Positions 10,038-23,943 of a stretch of DNA of 64,000 nucleotides are shown piece after piece; the first letter of the stretch is position 1, and every line of letters begins with the position of its first letter. The notes under the pieces were generated by a model. That model searched no databases and was not told the DNA's origin. It saw nothing but the letters and a program-made list of their open reading frames with translations. The DNA comes from Erwinia sp. E_sp_B01_1. GTDB taxonomy: Bacteria > Pseudomonadota > Gammaproteobacteria > Enterobacterales > Enterobacteriaceae. The stretch is from positions 1,612,001 to 1,676,000 of the forward strand of contig NZ_CP142208.1 in NCBI RefSeq assembly GCF_036865545.1. The letters are read 5' to 3'. A program made the translations under genes and the position numbers.

Positions 10038-11802
10038 TCCACGGTCTCCTTACGCTGCGCCACCAGCCCGGCATAGGCGCCCGGCGTTTTGAGCAGAAAG
10101 TCGGAACCGCCTTGCTGCACAATTTTTCCATTGCGCATCAGCCAGACTTCATCCCAGCGATCAAGCTCTTCAAGCTGGTGGGTGATCAGCAAAGTGGTCT
10201 GACTGAAAGAGGCTGACAACAATGCCCGGTTCACATGCTGTTCACTGTGGCTGTCAAGGCTGGCTGCGGGTTCATCAAGCAGCAGGAAATGCGAGGTTTT
10301 ATACAGGGCCCTGGCAACCGCGATACGTTGTGCCTGGCCCACTGACAATGCTGAGGCCCGTTCACCAATCTGGCTCTCCAGACCCTCAGTAAGCCAGGGA
10401 AGAAATTCCGTGACGCCCGCAAGTTCACATACCTGGGCCAGCTTTTGCGGATCGGCGTGGCCATCCAGCGTAATATTGGCCCGTATTGTGGCAGCAGGCA
10501 GGTGAGGGTTCTGCCCCACCCAGGCCAGCTGCCGCTGCCAGAATTGAGGATTGATTGCCTTAAGTTCAACGCCATTCACCCGCAGCGACCCCTGATAAGG
10601 AAGAAAGCCAAGCATCGCATTGAGCAGGGACGTTTTACCGGCGCCGCTTTGCCCCACAATAGCAATACGCTGACCAGGCTTGATGGTGAACGTCAGGGGA
10701 CCAGCCAGCACTTTGCCGTCAGGTGAGAGAATATTCAGATCTTCTGCCTGTACAGTAATGCCCCGTTGCGTATCAATCTCAAGATCACCCCTTGCGGATG
10801 CCAGGGTTTCGCTTTGGCTCAGGAAGCTTTCAAGCGAATCGGCCCCCCTACGGCCTGGGCTTTGGCATGATAAAAGGTCCCCAGATCGCGTAATGGCTGA
10901 AAGAATTCCGGGGCGAGGATCAGGGCCAGAAAGCCAGCAAACAGGGTTATGCCTGTTTCATAGTGACCAAAATTCAGCTCGCCAAGGTAAGAGAAACCAA
11001 AATAGACGGCAACAACAGCGATAGAGAGCGAAGCGAAAAACTCCAGCACGGCTGATGAGAGAAAGGCCAGCCGCAACACTTCCATTGTACGCTGGCGAAA
11101 CGCTTCAGAAGCCTGACGAATGCTCTCTGTTTCTGCCTCAGCACGATGGAATAAACGCAGAGTATCCAGCCCGCTTAAACGATCGAGAAAATGACCACTG
11201 AGGCGGCTAAGCGCTTTGAAGTTACGGCGGTTAGCATCGGCAGCACCCATGCCGACAAGCGCCATGAATAAAGGGATTAGCGGGGCGGTACAGAGTAAAA
11301 TCAGCGCGGCTACCCAGTTCACCGGGAATAAGGCGAGCAGAATAAAGCAGGGAATAAATACGGCCAGCAGCATCTGCGGCAGATAGCGGGAATAGTAATC
11401 CTGCATCTCCTCAATTTGCTCCAGCAGCAGAGTGGCCCAGCTTCCTGCCGGTTTGCCCTGAATCCAGGCAGGGCCCAGTTCGCTAAGCCGGTTCAGCACG
11501 GTGCGGCGTAGCGCGGTTCGAATAGCTTTCCCACACTCGAATCCCACTTTTTCACGCAGCCAGGCTAGCACACCGCGAAGTGCAAAACAGCCAAACAGCA
11601 AAGCGAACCGGAACAGCATTGATTCCCGGGGGAGATGCTCAACGATCAGCGCCTGGAGCAGGGAGGCCAGCAGCCAGGCCTGACAGACAATCAGTAAAGC
11701 GCTGAGCATGCCCAGAATCATTGAGAGCCGTAGCCAGCGCTTGCCGTGCCCGGTCTGGCTTTTCAGCCAGCGGAGTAACTGTTGCTGTCGAGTTTTGTTC
11801 AT
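10034..11802 (-). pseudogene. cydD: CydD, ABC exporter subunit of CydDC, frameshifted by one missing G
   Basis: Partner of CydC in the cysteine/glutathione exporter of the inner membrane. The 5' frame (MNKTRQQQLLRWLKSQ...) encodes the whole transmembrane domain, including KPAGSWATL and LIPLFMALVGMGAADANRRNF, as far as FYHAKAQAVG near residue 318. It then shifts and stops at 10819. The linker (ADSLESFLSQSETLAS) and the ATPase domain continue in another frame to 10034, with Walker A GQSGAGKTS, signature LSVGQAQR and Walker B LLLDEPAASLD. The break coincides with a run of six C at 10843-10848 (plus strand). One added base gives 589 residues (E. coli 588). An internal ATG at 10711 opens an ATPase-only frame. 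Apart from the shift, sequence conservation shows no decay. Confidence 0.9.
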
Positions 11803-11896
11803 GCTTTTCCAGCTGAGCGTTGTTATGCGAAACAGGGAGAAAACAACCCTGCAATATACAGGGGCAATTGGTTTGCAATGTTACAACGCAGAAAGC

Positions 11897-11924
11897 AAAA
11901 AGGCGACCTGAGGAGGTCGCCTTT
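11897..11924 (-). terminator. trxB terminator
   Basis: An 11-bp stem AAAGGCGACCT / AGGTCGCCTTT with loop GAGG, followed on the minus strand by a five-T run, 29 bp past the trxB stop. It would insulate trxB from cydDC, which lies downstream on the same strand. Confidence 0.85.
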
Positions 11925-11952
11925 GGAAAGATTGATGCAGGGATTTAACAAC

Positions 11953-13452
<1,500 letters not shown>

Positions 13453-13947
13453 ATGGTAGACAATAAAAAACGACCTGGTAAAGATCTCGACAGGATCGAC
13501 CGCAACATCCTTAATGAACTGCAAAAGAACGGTCGAATTTCCAACGTCGATCTTTCCAAGAGTGTGGGATTATCTCCTACACCCTGCCTGGAACGCGTAC
13601 GCCGCCTCGAACGTCAGGGATTCATCCTTGGCTATACCGCACAGCTGAATCCACACTATCTGGATGCATCGCTGCTGGTATTCGTTGAGATTACTCTGAA
13701 TCGTGGTGCGCCAGACGTGTTTGAACAATTTAACGCCGCTGTGCAAAAACTTGAGGAAACTCAAGAGTGTCATCTTGTTTCAGGCGATTTCGACTATCTG
13801 CTGAAAACCCGCGTTCCGGATATGTCAGCCTATCGCAAATTGCTGGGTGAAACCCTGCTGCGTCTGCCGGGCGTTAACGATACGCGTACCTATGTCGTCA
13901 TGGAAGAAGTGAAACAAAGTAACCGCTTAGTCATTAAAACGCGGTAA
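13453..13947 (+). CDS. lrp: Leucine-responsive regulatory protein Lrp
   Basis: Global DNA-binding regulator of amino-acid metabolism, transport and pili; octamer/hexadecamer responsive to leucine. The 164-residue product has the N-terminal helix-turn-helix (DRIDRNILNELQKNGRISNV...SPTPCLERVRRLE) and the C-terminal RAM/AsnC effector domain ending LPGVNDTRTYVVMEEVKQ. The start at 13453 (MVDNKKRPGKDLD) gives the E. coli length. A longer in-frame extension back to 13168 has no Lrp homology and is leader. The order trxB < > lrp > ftsK is the conserved enterobacterial one. Confidence 0.97.
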   Translation: MVDNKKRPGKDLDRIDRNILNELQKNGRISNVDLSKSVGLSPTPCLERVRRLERQGFILGYTAQLNPHYLDASLLVFVEITLNRGAPDVFEQFNAAVQKLEETQECHLVSGDFDYLLKTRVPDMSAYRKLLGETLLRLPGVNDTRTYVVMEEVKQSNRLVIKTR

Positions 13948-13987
13948 CACAGGGCAGGTGCAAAACCTGATAGATTTCGGTACACTC

Positions 13988-14003
13988 CTGTGAATTCATA
14001 CAG
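13988..14003. promoter_or_regulatory. LexA (SOS) box upstream of ftsK
   Basis: CTGT-GAATTCAT-ACAG is a perfect CTGT-N8-ACAG core, 64 bp upstream of the ftsK start. E. coli ftsK (dinH) is an SOS gene with a LexA site in the same place, so conservation of regulation is likely. A TACACT just upstream (13981-13986) could be the -10 element, which the box would overlap downstream. Confidence 0.78.
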
Positions 14004-14006
14004 GTT

Positions 14007-14030
14007 CAGCGTCGGGCTCGCCCGGCGCTG
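14007..14030 (+). terminator. Hairpin between lrp and ftsK
   Basis: A 10-bp stem starting CAGCGTCGGG and closing CCCGGCGCTG (one G-T pair) with a 4-nt loop. The following sequence is TTGCC rather than a T-run, so it is at best a weak lrp terminator. Confidence 0.5.
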
Positions 14031-14066
14031 TTGCCTCCATAGTTTACAGGCCCCTGGAGAGTACTC

Positions 14067-17000
14067 TTGAGCCAGGAATACACAGAAGATAAAGATGTAT
14101 CCCTACAACCGCTGAGCAGTGGGCGTCGCCTGCTGGAAGCGTTGTTAATTATTGTCGCTCTTTTCGCCGTCTATCTGATGGTGGCATTGGTCAGCTTCAA
14201 TCCTTCCGATCCCAGCTGGTCTCAGACCGCCTGGCACGAACCTATCCACAATATAGGCGGCGGCGTTGGCGCCTGGCTTGCGGATACCCTGTTTTTCATT
14301 TTTGGCGTTATGGCTTATGCCATTCCTCCGGTCATTTTAGGCCTCTGCTGGATCACTTTCCGTCAGCGACATTCCCAGGATTATATCGACTATTTTGCCG
14401 TGGCTTTACGGCTGATTGGCGTGCTGGCGCTGGTTGTTACTTCCTGCGGCCTTGCGGCGCTGAATGCTGATGATATCTGGTACTTCGCTTCAGGTGGCGT
14501 CATTGGCAGCCTGTTGAGTAACGCTATGGCACCCTGGTTCAGTGGCGCAGGCGGAACCTTAACGCTGTTATGCATCTGGGCGGCCGGGCTTACGCTGTAT
14601 ACTGGCTGGTCCTGGCTTACAATTGCCGAAAAGATCGGCGGTGCTGTGATGGGCGTACTGACGTTTGCCAGCAATCGCTCGCGCACTGATGAGCGCTGGC
14701 ATGAAGAAGAGGACTATCATGATGAGGACGCTACAACAGCGCCAGTTCTGAAGCAATCCGCTGCGGGCGATCGGGATGATGTTCTGCTTTCTGCTCCGAA
14801 GAAAGTGACGTCAGAAGAAGAGGGTGATGAAGAGGACAACGATCCTCTGCTCAGCAAGCCTGCTGCTGCAATAGCTTCCGCAACGCCACTGGCTGCTGCA
14901 TCCCAGTCTGCTGCCGTGCCGTCTGCGCCTGTATCACCAATGGCCGCATCTCAACCTGCTGCCGCGCCGTCTGCGCCTGTATCACCAGTAGCCGCGTCTC
15001 AACCTGCTGCCGCTCCGTCTCCAGTGGCCACCTCGCAGCCTGCTTCACTCGTTCCTCAGCCTGTTCAGTCAACTGCCAGCCCAGTTACGCCTGCGGTAGA
15101 AACGCCTGAGCTTTACCGCTTTGAAATGCCTGCTGAAGCAGAAACGCCTGCGCCATCGGTGCAGATCGAGCAGGAAGATGATGGCCCTCGAATGGGTAAC
15201 TGGCGTGAAGCCTCAACGTCATCACCGTTTGACTTCTCGTCACCACAAACCTCGCAACCTGGCGATATTGTGGCGGGTGCACAGGGCCTGAGTGACGCGG
15301 CCAAAGTAGCTGCAGCTTCAGCGCCATTTATGCCGGGCTTTAGTGCAACAAGTGAGAATATCAATCCTCAGGTTAAACAGGGAATTGGCCCCACGCTGCC
15401 GCGCCCTAATCCGGTTAAGCTTCCTACCCGCCGTGAGCTGGCTTCCTATGGCATAAAACTTCCCTCCCAGCGTATGGCGGAAGAAAAAGCTAAAGAAGAA
15501 CAGGATTTGCTTGAGCAGACGTCACCTGATTTGCCTTCCGGCAGTCAGGATGAAGAAACACTGGCAAGGGAAGAGGCGCAGTTGCGCGAAGCCTTTATGG
15601 CTCAGCAGCAGACGCGTTATGGTGAAGAGTTTGCGCAGGATGATGAAGAAGCGCAGCAACAAGCTGCACTGGCGCGTCAGTTTGCAGACCAGCAAAATCA
15701 GCGCTATGGCGAGGAACCGTCCCAGGAAAGCAGCCTGTCTCAGCATCTGAACACGGCCGGAGCATTTGATTTTTCTCCTGTGGATGATCTGGTCGATAAT
15801 GGCCCAGGTGAGCCTTTGTTTACGCTTCCTGCTGAAGCTCCAGCCGAGCAGACTCAGTGGCAGCAACATAATCAGGCTCCTCAGCAGACGCCACCGGCTC
15901 AACAACCGCAGATGCCACCGGTTCAACAACCAGAAACGCCTGCATGGCAGACGCCTCCTGTTCAACAGGCACAGACGCCACCGGTTCAACAACCAGAAAC
16001 GCCTGCATGGCAGACGCCTCCTGTTCAACAGCCACAGACGCCACCGGCTCAACAACCGGAAACGCCTGCATGGCAGACGCCTTCTGTTAAACAGCCACAG
16101 ACGCCACCGGCTCAACAACCAGAAACGCCTGCATGGCAGACGCCACCTGTTCAACAGCCGCAGACGCCACCGGTTCAACAACCAGAAACGCCTGCATGGC
16201 AGACGCCACCTGTTCAACAGCCACAGACGCCAGCCTGGCAGACGCCTCCGGCTCAGCAACCAGCTGCCCCTGAACCTGTTGTGGCAGCTCCACAGCCTGA
16301 AGCGGCTAAACCAGCTCACGACAGCCTGTTCCATCCGTTCCTGGTTCGCCATGAACAGCCGCTGGAAAGGCCTACCACGCCATTACCTTCGCTGGATCTG
16401 CTGACGTCACCGCCTGTGGAAGCCGAACCTGTTGATATGTTCGCGCTGGAACAAACGGCGCGTCTGGTGGAAGCCCGCCTCAATGATTATCGTGTTAAAG
16501 CCGAAGTTGTCGGGATCTCTCCAGGCCCGGTGATTACCCGCTTTGAGCTGGATCTGGCTCCCGGTGTTAAAGCCGCGCGAATCTCTAACCTGTCTCGTGA
16601 CCTGGCGCGCTCGCTGTCCGCTGTTGCGGTGCGAGTGGTGGAAGTTATCCCTGGCAAACCTTATGTTGGCCTGGAATTACCGAACAAGCATCGCCAGACT
16701 GTTTACATGCGTGAAGTGCTGGAAAGCGCCAGGTTCCGTGACAATCCTTCACCACTGACCGTGGTGTTGGGTAAAGATATTGCCGGCCAACCGGTGATTG
16801 CGGATCTGGCAAAAATGCCTCACCTGCTGGTTGCAGGTACCACTGGCTCCGGTAAATCAGTCGGCGTCAATGCGATGATCATCAGCATGCTCTATAAAGC
16901 CACGCCGGAAGAAGTGCGCTTTATTATGATCGACCCAAAAATGCTTGAGCTTTCAGTGTATGAAGGTATTCCACACCTGTTAACGGAAGTGGTTACCGAC

Positions 17001-17855
17001 ATGAAGGATGCAGCCAATGCGCTGCGCTGGAGCGTGGGCGAAATGGAACGTCGTTATAAATTGATGTCGGCGTTAGGCGTAAGGAATCTGGCTGGTTACA
17101 ACGAAAAAGTTGAACAGGCAGAAGCGATGGGACGACCTATTCCGGATCCGTTCTGGAAGCCGGGTGACAGCATGGATACCACGCCGCCGGTGCTGGAAAA
17201 ACTGCCTTATATCGTGGTGTTGGTGGATGAGTTTGCCGACCTGATGATGGCGGTGGGTAAAAAAGTGGAAGAACTGATTGCTCGTCTCGCACAGAAAGCT
17301 CGTGCGGCTGGTATTCACCTTGTACTGGCTACGCAGCGTCCGTCGGTGGATGTGATTACAGGCCTGATAAAGGCCAATATCCCAACCCGAATCGCCTTTA
17401 CCGTGTCGAGTAAAATTGACTCACGCACTATCCTCGATCAGGCGGGAGCCGAGTCCTTGCTGGGGATGGGTGACATGCTGTACATGCCACCTAACTCTTC
17501 AATGCCGGTACGTGTGCACGGAGCCTTTGTGCGCGATCAGGAAGTCCATGCCGTCGTTCAGGACTGGAAAGCTCGCGGTCGTCCTCAGTACATTGAGAGC
17601 ATCACAGCGGGTGAAGAGAGCGAAGGCGGTCTGGGGCTTGATGGCGATGAAGAGCTGGATCCCCTGTTCGATCAGGCCGTTGGCTTTGTGGTGGAAAAAC
17701 GTCGTGCGTCTATTTCAGGCGTCCAGCGTCAGTTCCGCATCGGCTATAACCGTGCGGCGCGTATCATTGAACAAATGGAAGCGCAGGGAATTGTTTCCTC
17801 ACCTGGCCATAACGGCAACCGTGAGGTGCTTTCACCCCCGCCGCATGAGATGTAA
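14067..17855 (+). CDS. ftsK: DNA translocase FtsK
   Basis: Septum-anchored DNA pump that clears chromosome ends and activates XerCD at dif during division. The 1262-residue product starts at TTG 14067 (SQEYTEDKD..., E. coli FtsK also uses TTG). In order it has four hydrophobic N-terminal membrane segments within the first ~190 residues; a long low-complexity Pro/Gln/Ala linker (about residues 215-780) with two repeat families; and a conserved RecA-like motor with Walker [10 protein letters not shown] near residue 924 and Walker [14 protein letters not shown] near residue 1050. It ends with the winged-helix gamma domain ([29 protein letters not shown]) that reads KOPS sequences and contacts XerD. 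E. coli FtsK is 1329 residues; the difference is in the linker. Confidence 0.97.
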   Translation: MSQEYTEDKDVSLQPLSSGRRLLEALLIIVALFAVYLMVALVSFNPSDPSWSQTAWHEPIHNIGGGVGAWLADTLFFIFGVMAYAIPPVILGLCWITFRQRHSQDYIDYFAVALRLIGVLALVVTSCGLAALNADDIWYFASGGVIGSLLSNAMAPWFSGAGGTLTLLCIWAAGLTLYTGWSWLTIAEKIGGAVMGVLTFASNRSRTDERWHEEEDYHDEDATTAPVLKQSAAGDRDDVLLSAPKKVTSEEEGDEEDNDPLLSKPAAAIASATPLAAASQSAAVPSAPVSPMAASQPAAAPSAPVSPVAASQPAAAPSPVATSQPASLVPQPVQSTASPVTPAVETPELYRFEMPAEAETPAPSVQIEQEDDGPRMGNWREASTSSPFDFSSPQTSQPGDIVAGAQGLSDAAKVAAASAPFMPGFSATSENINPQVKQGIGPTLPRPNPVKLPTRRELASYGIKLPSQRMAEEKAKEEQDLLEQTSPDLPSGSQDEETLAREEAQLREAFMAQQQTRYGEEFAQDDEEAQQQAALARQFADQQNQRYGEEPSQESSLSQHLNTAGAFDFSPVDDLVDNGPGEPLFTLPAEAPAEQTQWQQHNQAPQQTPPAQQPQMPPVQQPETPAWQTPPVQQAQTPPVQQPETPAWQTPPVQQPQTPPAQQPETPAWQTPSVKQPQTPPAQQPETPAWQTPPVQQPQTPPVQQPETPAWQTPPVQQPQTPAWQTPPAQQPAAPEPVVAAPQPEAAKPAHDSLFHPFLVRHEQPLERPTTPLPSLDLLTSPPVEAEPVDMFALEQTARLVEARLNDYRVKAEVVGISPGPVITRFELDLAPGVKAARISNLSRDLARSLSAVAVRVVEVIPGKPYVGLELPNKHRQTVYMREVLESARFRDNPSPLTVVLGKDIAGQPVIADLAKMPHLLVAGTTGSGKSVGVNAMIISMLYKATPEEVRFIMIDPKMLELSVYEGIPHLLTEVVTDMKDAANALRWSVGEMERRYKLMSALGVRNLAGYNEKVEQAEAMGRPIPDPFWKPGDSMDTTPPVLEKLPYIVVLVDEFADLMMAVGKKVEELIARLAQKARAAGIHLVLATQRPSVDVITGLIKANIPTRIAFTVSSKIDSRTILDQAGAESLLGMGDMLYMPPNSSMPVRVHGAFVRDQEVHAVVQDWKARGRPQYIESITAGEESEGGLGLDGDEELDPLFDQAVGFVVEKRRASISGVQRQFRIGYNRAARIIEQMEAQGIVSSPGHNGNREVLSPPPHEM
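14910..15020 (+). repeat. 48-bp tandem repeats in the FtsK linker
   Basis: Units starting GCTGCCG at 14910, 14958 and 15006 (the third incomplete), encoding a 16-residue period of the type AAxPSAPVSPxAASQP. In-frame, so copy-number change would alter linker length only. Confidence 0.8.
15915..16229 (+). repeat. Five 63-bp tandem repeats in the FtsK linker
   Basis: CCACCG marks the unit start at 15915, 15978, 16041, 16104 and 16167, an exact 63-bp period, followed by a degenerate partial copy. Each unit encodes 21 residues of the type [21 protein letters not shown]. Copies differ at only a few bases, which points to recent expansion or gene conversion. E. coli FtsK has a different QQPQQPV-type repeat at the corresponding place. 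Confidence 0.92.
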
Positions 17856-17885
17856 AGCCAGTTGATTTCAGTTGTAGCCTGAAAC

Positions 17886-17909
17886 ACGGGCCAGGGCGAC
17901 CTGGCCCGT
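17886..17909 (+). terminator. GNRA-capped hairpin after ftsK
   Basis: A 10-bp perfect stem ACGGGCCAGG / CCTGGCCCGT with loop GCGA, 31 bp past the ftsK stop. There is no T-run behind it, so it may stabilise the ftsK mRNA end rather than terminate efficiently. Confidence 0.55.
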
Positions 17910-18056
17910 TGAGTTATTGGGTATTGCCCCCATATCAGACACTATTGCCGGTCTCATTCAGGATAATCTCCTGTTGATTTCGCTACTGCCTGGCTACAGT
18001 TATCCTCGCAGGCTTCCCCGCTTACCGGGATTAAAAGTTTTAATAAGGATGCCGTA

Positions 18057-18668
18057 ATGAAAAAGTTAATGATTTCCTGCTGTCTGATTACTGCCTTTGC
18101 TTCTGCCAGCGTTCTGGCTGATGCCTCATCAGATCTGCAAAAGCGTCTGGGTAAAGTGACCAGCTTCCACGCCAGCTTCACGCAAAAAGTCACCGATGGC
18201 AGTGGCCAGTCTGTTCAGGATGGGGAAGGTGAGTTGTGGGTGAAGCGCCCGGACTTATTTAACTGGCATATGACGGCACCCGATGAAAGCGTGCTGATTT
18301 CCGATGGCAAAACGCTCTGGTTCTACAATCCTTTTGTTGAGCAGGTAAGTGCGACCTGGGTGAAAGATGCCACCAGCAATACCCCGTTTATGCTGATTGC
18401 GCGTAATCAGGGAAGCGACTGGAAGCAGTACAACATCAAACAGCAGGGAGACAGTTTTGAACTGACTCCTAAATCAACCGATGGCAACCTGAAGCAGTTC
18501 ACCATCAACGTCTCTTCCAATGGCACTATCAATCAGTTCAGCGCCGTGGAGCAGGATGGTCAGCGCAGCAGCTATGCGTTGAAGAGCCAGCAGAACGGGG
18601 CTGTCGAAGCCAGTAAATTCCAGTTTACGCCGCCAAAAGGCGTGACGCTGGACGATCAGCGTCAGTGA
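18057..18668 (+). CDS. lolA: Outer-membrane lipoprotein carrier protein LolA
   Basis: Periplasmic chaperone that carries lipoproteins from LolCDE in the inner membrane to LolB in the outer membrane. The 203-residue precursor begins with a Sec signal peptide (MKKLMISCC...ASASVLA, cleavage before DASSDL near residue 22). It is followed by the LolA core: [45 protein letters not shown] and [10 protein letters not shown]. Length equals E. coli LolA. rarA starts 8 bp after the stop, so the two are translationally close and co-transcribed. Confidence 0.96.
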   Translation: MKKLMISCCLITAFASASVLADASSDLQKRLGKVTSFHASFTQKVTDGSGQSVQDGEGELWVKRPDLFNWHMTAPDESVLISDGKTLWFYNPFVEQVSATWVKDATSNTPFMLIARNQGSDWKQYNIKQQGDSFELTPKSTDGNLKQFTINVSSNGTINQFSAVEQDGQRSSYALKSQQNGAVEASKFQFTPPKGVTLDDQRQ

Positions 18669-18675
18669 GGTCCGC

Positions 18676-21406
<2,731 letters not shown>

Positions 21407-21432
21407 TGCCTTTGAATTACGTCAGCTAACAG

Positions 21433-21456
21433 AAAGCGCCTCCGGGCGCTTTTTTT
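21433..21456 (+). terminator. serS terminator
   Basis: AAAGCGCC-TCCG-GGCGCTTT stem with a seven-T run from 21450. Canonical rho-independent terminator, 27 bp past the serS stop. Confidence 0.92.
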
Positions 21457-21798
21457 GTCAGCAATTTCCCCGCGACTTTCTCGTCAAATCCTTAGCTGGC
21501 CGGGAATAATGAAAGCCGCTGACGGATCTTCAGTCAAACGCACGATTCTGAAAGTGCTGCCAAAGTCTAAAAATAAAAGTTATCGACATCAAATGCATCA
21601 GAATAGTTAAAATGCCATTTTTTCATAGAGATAACTTTTTGGCCTGGCGGCGGAAGGGGGTATCTAAGTCGTTGTAGATAAGAAATTTAAATCGCTCTGC
21701 AGCAAATCGTGCTGCACTCAATTTCGTGCCGTTGACAATATTTTTGCTAATGGCATTATGCGCGCAAAATCTCCTCCTCTTTTGGTAGTTTCACCCCT
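21457..21798 (+). promoter_or_regulatory. ycaD upstream region with candidate promoter and palindrome
   Basis: 342 bp between serS and ycaD with no gene; the E. coli dms operon and neighbours are absent at this junction. A candidate promoter has TTGACA at 21732-21737, a 16-bp spacer and CATTAT at 21754-21759. Just upstream lies a perfect palindrome TGCAGCA-AATCG-TGCTGCA (21698-21716) that could be an operator. A weaker repeat ATCTA...TAGAT lies at 21662-21679. Most of the remainder is A/T-rich. Confidence 0.5.
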
Positions 21799-22950
21799 AT
21801 GTCTACCTGGACTCGCCCTGTACTTGTGCTGCTCTGCGGCCTGTTATTACTGACAATTTCTATCGCCGTACTGAATACGCTGGTTCCTCTCTGGCTCACC
21901 CATGATTCGTTGCCTACTTGGCAGGTTGGTGTGGTCAGTTCATCGTATTACACAGGAAATCTTGCAGGCACCTTGCTTGCAGGCTGGGCCATTAAAAAAC
22001 TGGGGTTTAATCGCAGTTATTATATCGCTTCGGCGGTTTTTGCGGTGGCTACTGCGGCGCTGGGTTTTGAAAGCGGCTTCTGGGCATGGGCAATGTGGCG
22101 CTTCGTAGCCGGGATGGGGTGTGCGCTGATATGGGTTGTGGTCGAAAGTGCGCTGTTATGCAGCGGAACGTTGCGTAATCGCGGTCAGCTGCTGGCGGCT
22201 TATATGATCGTTTACTATATCGGTACCGTTGCCGGCCAGTTACTGGTCAGTAAAGTCTCAACGGAACTGCTGCACGTATTGCCGTGGGTGACTGGCATTG
22301 TGGTGGCGGCAATTCTGCCCCTGGTCTTCACAAAAGTTACTGCCAGAGGGAGTGATGATGAAGCGGTGCCGGGACGTATGTGGTCGATGCTGCGTCGTCG
22401 TAATGCGCGTCTGGGGATCAATGGCTGCATCATTTCCGGCATCCTGCTGGGATCGCTGTACGGTCTTATGCCACTCTACCTCTCCCATCAGGGCATGAGC
22501 GACGCTACAGTCGGCTACTGGATGGCGCTGTTAGTCAGCGCGGGAATTGTAGGGCAGTGGCCGGTAGGGCGTCTTGCCGATCGTTATGGCCGTCTGCTGG
22601 TACTGCGCGTTCAGGTCTTTGTGGTGATCCTGGGCGCCTTTGCCATGCTGAGTAATGCTGCGATGGCCCCGGCCCTGTTTGTGCTGGGTTGTGCAGGCTT
22701 CACGCTTTACCCGGTTGCGATGTCCTGGGCCTGTGAGACCGTGGCGCATCATGAGCTGGTGGCAATGAATCAGGCACTGCTGTTGAGCTACACCATTGGT
22801 AGCCTGCTGGGCCCGGCGATGACCTCAATGCTGATGCAGAACTATTCAGACCGGGTGCTGTTTGTGATGATCGCTGGCGTGGCCTTTATCTATCTGGTTA
22901 TGCTGTTACGCAAAGCAGACAAACATGCCACGCCTGTTGCCCATGCCTGA
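21799..22950 (+). CDS. ycaD: MFS transporter YcaD
   Basis: Inner-membrane major facilitator of unknown substrate. The 383-residue product shows the 12-helix hydrophobic pattern. Recognisable blocks are [21 protein letters not shown] near the N-terminus, [19 protein letters not shown] (loop 2-3 motif), [21 protein letters not shown] and the repeat of the loop motif [18 protein letters not shown] in the second half. Length and sequence correspond to E. coli YcaD (382). It is a single-gene unit, convergent with pflA across a terminator. No substrate can be inferred from the neighbours. Confidence 0.93.
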   Translation: MSTWTRPVLVLLCGLLLLTISIAVLNTLVPLWLTHDSLPTWQVGVVSSSYYTGNLAGTLLAGWAIKKLGFNRSYYIASAVFAVATAALGFESGFWAWAMWRFVAGMGCALIWVVVESALLCSGTLRNRGQLLAAYMIVYYIGTVAGQLLVSKVSTELLHVLPWVTGIVVAAILPLVFTKVTARGSDDEAVPGRMWSMLRRRNARLGINGCIISGILLGSLYGLMPLYLSHQGMSDATVGYWMALLVSAGIVGQWPVGRLADRYGRLLVLRVQVFVVILGAFAMLSNAAMAPALFVLGCAGFTLYPVAMSWACETVAHHELVAMNQALLLSYTIGSLLGPAMTSMLMQNYSDRVLFVMIAGVAFIYLVMLLRKADKHATPVAHA

Positions 22951-22965
22951 CCGGACAGCCGAAAA

Positions 22966-22989
22966 AAATGGAGCCTGATGGCTCCATTT
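22966..22989. terminator. Terminator between ycaD and pflA
   Basis: A 10-bp stem AAATGGAGCC / GGCTCCATTT with loop TGAT. On the minus strand it ends in seven T, so it serves mainly pflA, but it lies between convergent genes. Confidence 0.85.
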
Positions 22990-23048
22990 CAGACGGCTGA
23001 TAAACTGCTCCCAGAACCTGCACTTTGCCTGTAACCAGCCCGGAATTC

Positions 23049-23789
23049 TTAGTACATTACCTTGTGACCGTAGCCTTCCAGAATGCCCTTAACCCGATCC
23101 ATAGTCTCTTTGGTCGGCGGATGGACGCCATCCAGTTTGTATTCCTCACCCATCGCTACCCACTTATGTTTGCCCAGTTCGTGATAGGGCAGCAGCTCGA
23201 TTTTTTCGACATTACCCATATCTCGTGTGAACTCGCCCAGCCGGTGTGCAGACTCATCATCGTCTGAATAGCCAGGTACAACCACATAGCGGATCCAGGT
23301 GCGGATGTTTTTCTTCGCCAGATAGCGGGCAAAATCCAGAGTGCGATGGTTTGAGACGCCCACCAGAATCTGATGAACATCATCATTCATTTGTTTCAGA
23401 TCGAGCATGACGAGATCGGTCACTTCCAGCAATTCATCGATGACCGGATCGTAGCGACGGACGAACCCATTAGTATCCAGGCAGGTGTTGATGCCCTCGG
23501 CATGGCAGGCCCGAAACCAGTCACGAACAAATTCCGCCTGCAGAATGGCTTCGCCGCCGGAAGCGGTCACACCGCCGCCAGAAGCATTCATAAAGTGACG
23601 GTAGGAAACCACGTCTTTCATCAACTCTTCAACGGTAATCTCTTTGCCGCCGTGCGTATCCCAGGTATCGCGATTATGGCAATACAGACAGCGCATCAGG
23701 CAGCCCTGAAAGAAGGTGATAAAACGGATGCCGGGGCCGTCAACGGTCCCGCAGGATTCAAAAGAGTGGATACGGCCTGTGACTGACAT
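23049..23789 (-). CDS. pflA: Pyruvate formate-lyase 1-activating enzyme
   Basis: Radical SAM enzyme that installs the glycyl radical on PflB under anaerobic conditions. The 246-residue product (E. coli length) has the radical SAM CxxxCxxC motif in [11 protein letters not shown] (Cys 30, 34 and 37 counting Met1) and the SAM-binding GGE-type segment ASGGEAIL. Also conserved are CLDTNGF and the C-terminal [11 protein letters not shown]. It is downstream of pflB on the same strand, 154 bp away, with a UUCG-capped hairpin between, suggesting reduced read-through relative to pflB. Confidence 0.97.
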   Translation of the reverse strand: MSVTGRIHSFESCGTVDGPGIRFITFFQGCLMRCLYCHNRDTWDTHGGKEITVEELMKDVVSYRHFMNASGGGVTASGGEAILQAEFVRDWFRACHAEGINTCLDTNGFVRRYDPVIDELLEVTDLVMLDLKQMNDDVHQILVGVSNHRTLDFARYLAKKNIRTWIRYVVVPGYSDDDESAHRLGEFTRDMGNVEKIELLPYHELGKHKWVAMGEEYKLDGVHPPTKETMDRVKGILEGYGHKVMY

Positions 23790-23910
23790 TGCGATGAATT
23801 CTCCACGTTAAACCTGATTTCTCGGCAGGCACGCAGTCTTAAGCTGCGTTAAGTCTGTTTTGCCAGCCCTCTTAACAGGGTAAAGGTGGCTGGCAAACAA
23901 GACTGGATAA

Positions 23911-23930
23911 GGCTCCACCGAAGTGGAGCC
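23911..23930 (-). terminator. UUCG-capped hairpin between pflB and pflA
   Basis: Perfect 8-bp stem GGCTCCAC / GTGGAGCC, with the loop reading TTCG on the minus strand, 14 bp past the pflB stop. Only TTA follows, not a T-run, so it probably acts as a 3'-end stabiliser or partial terminator that lowers pflA expression. Confidence 0.6.
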
Positions 23931-23943
23931 TCAGAGGCAAAAC

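Noticed and set aside
9834..10848. Programmed ribosomal frameshifting in cydC and cydD
   Set aside because: There is no A-rich slippery heptamer or fitting downstream structure, and relatives encode both proteins in one frame; missing bases are simpler.
15915..16229. CRISPR-like regular repeats
   Set aside because: The units are contiguous, in frame and without unique spacers; they encode the FtsK linker.
15522..16352. 276-residue minus-strand frame, plus a 212-residue plus-strand frame, both Arg/Leu-rich and repetitive
   Set aside because: They are off-frame readings of the FtsK tandem repeats.
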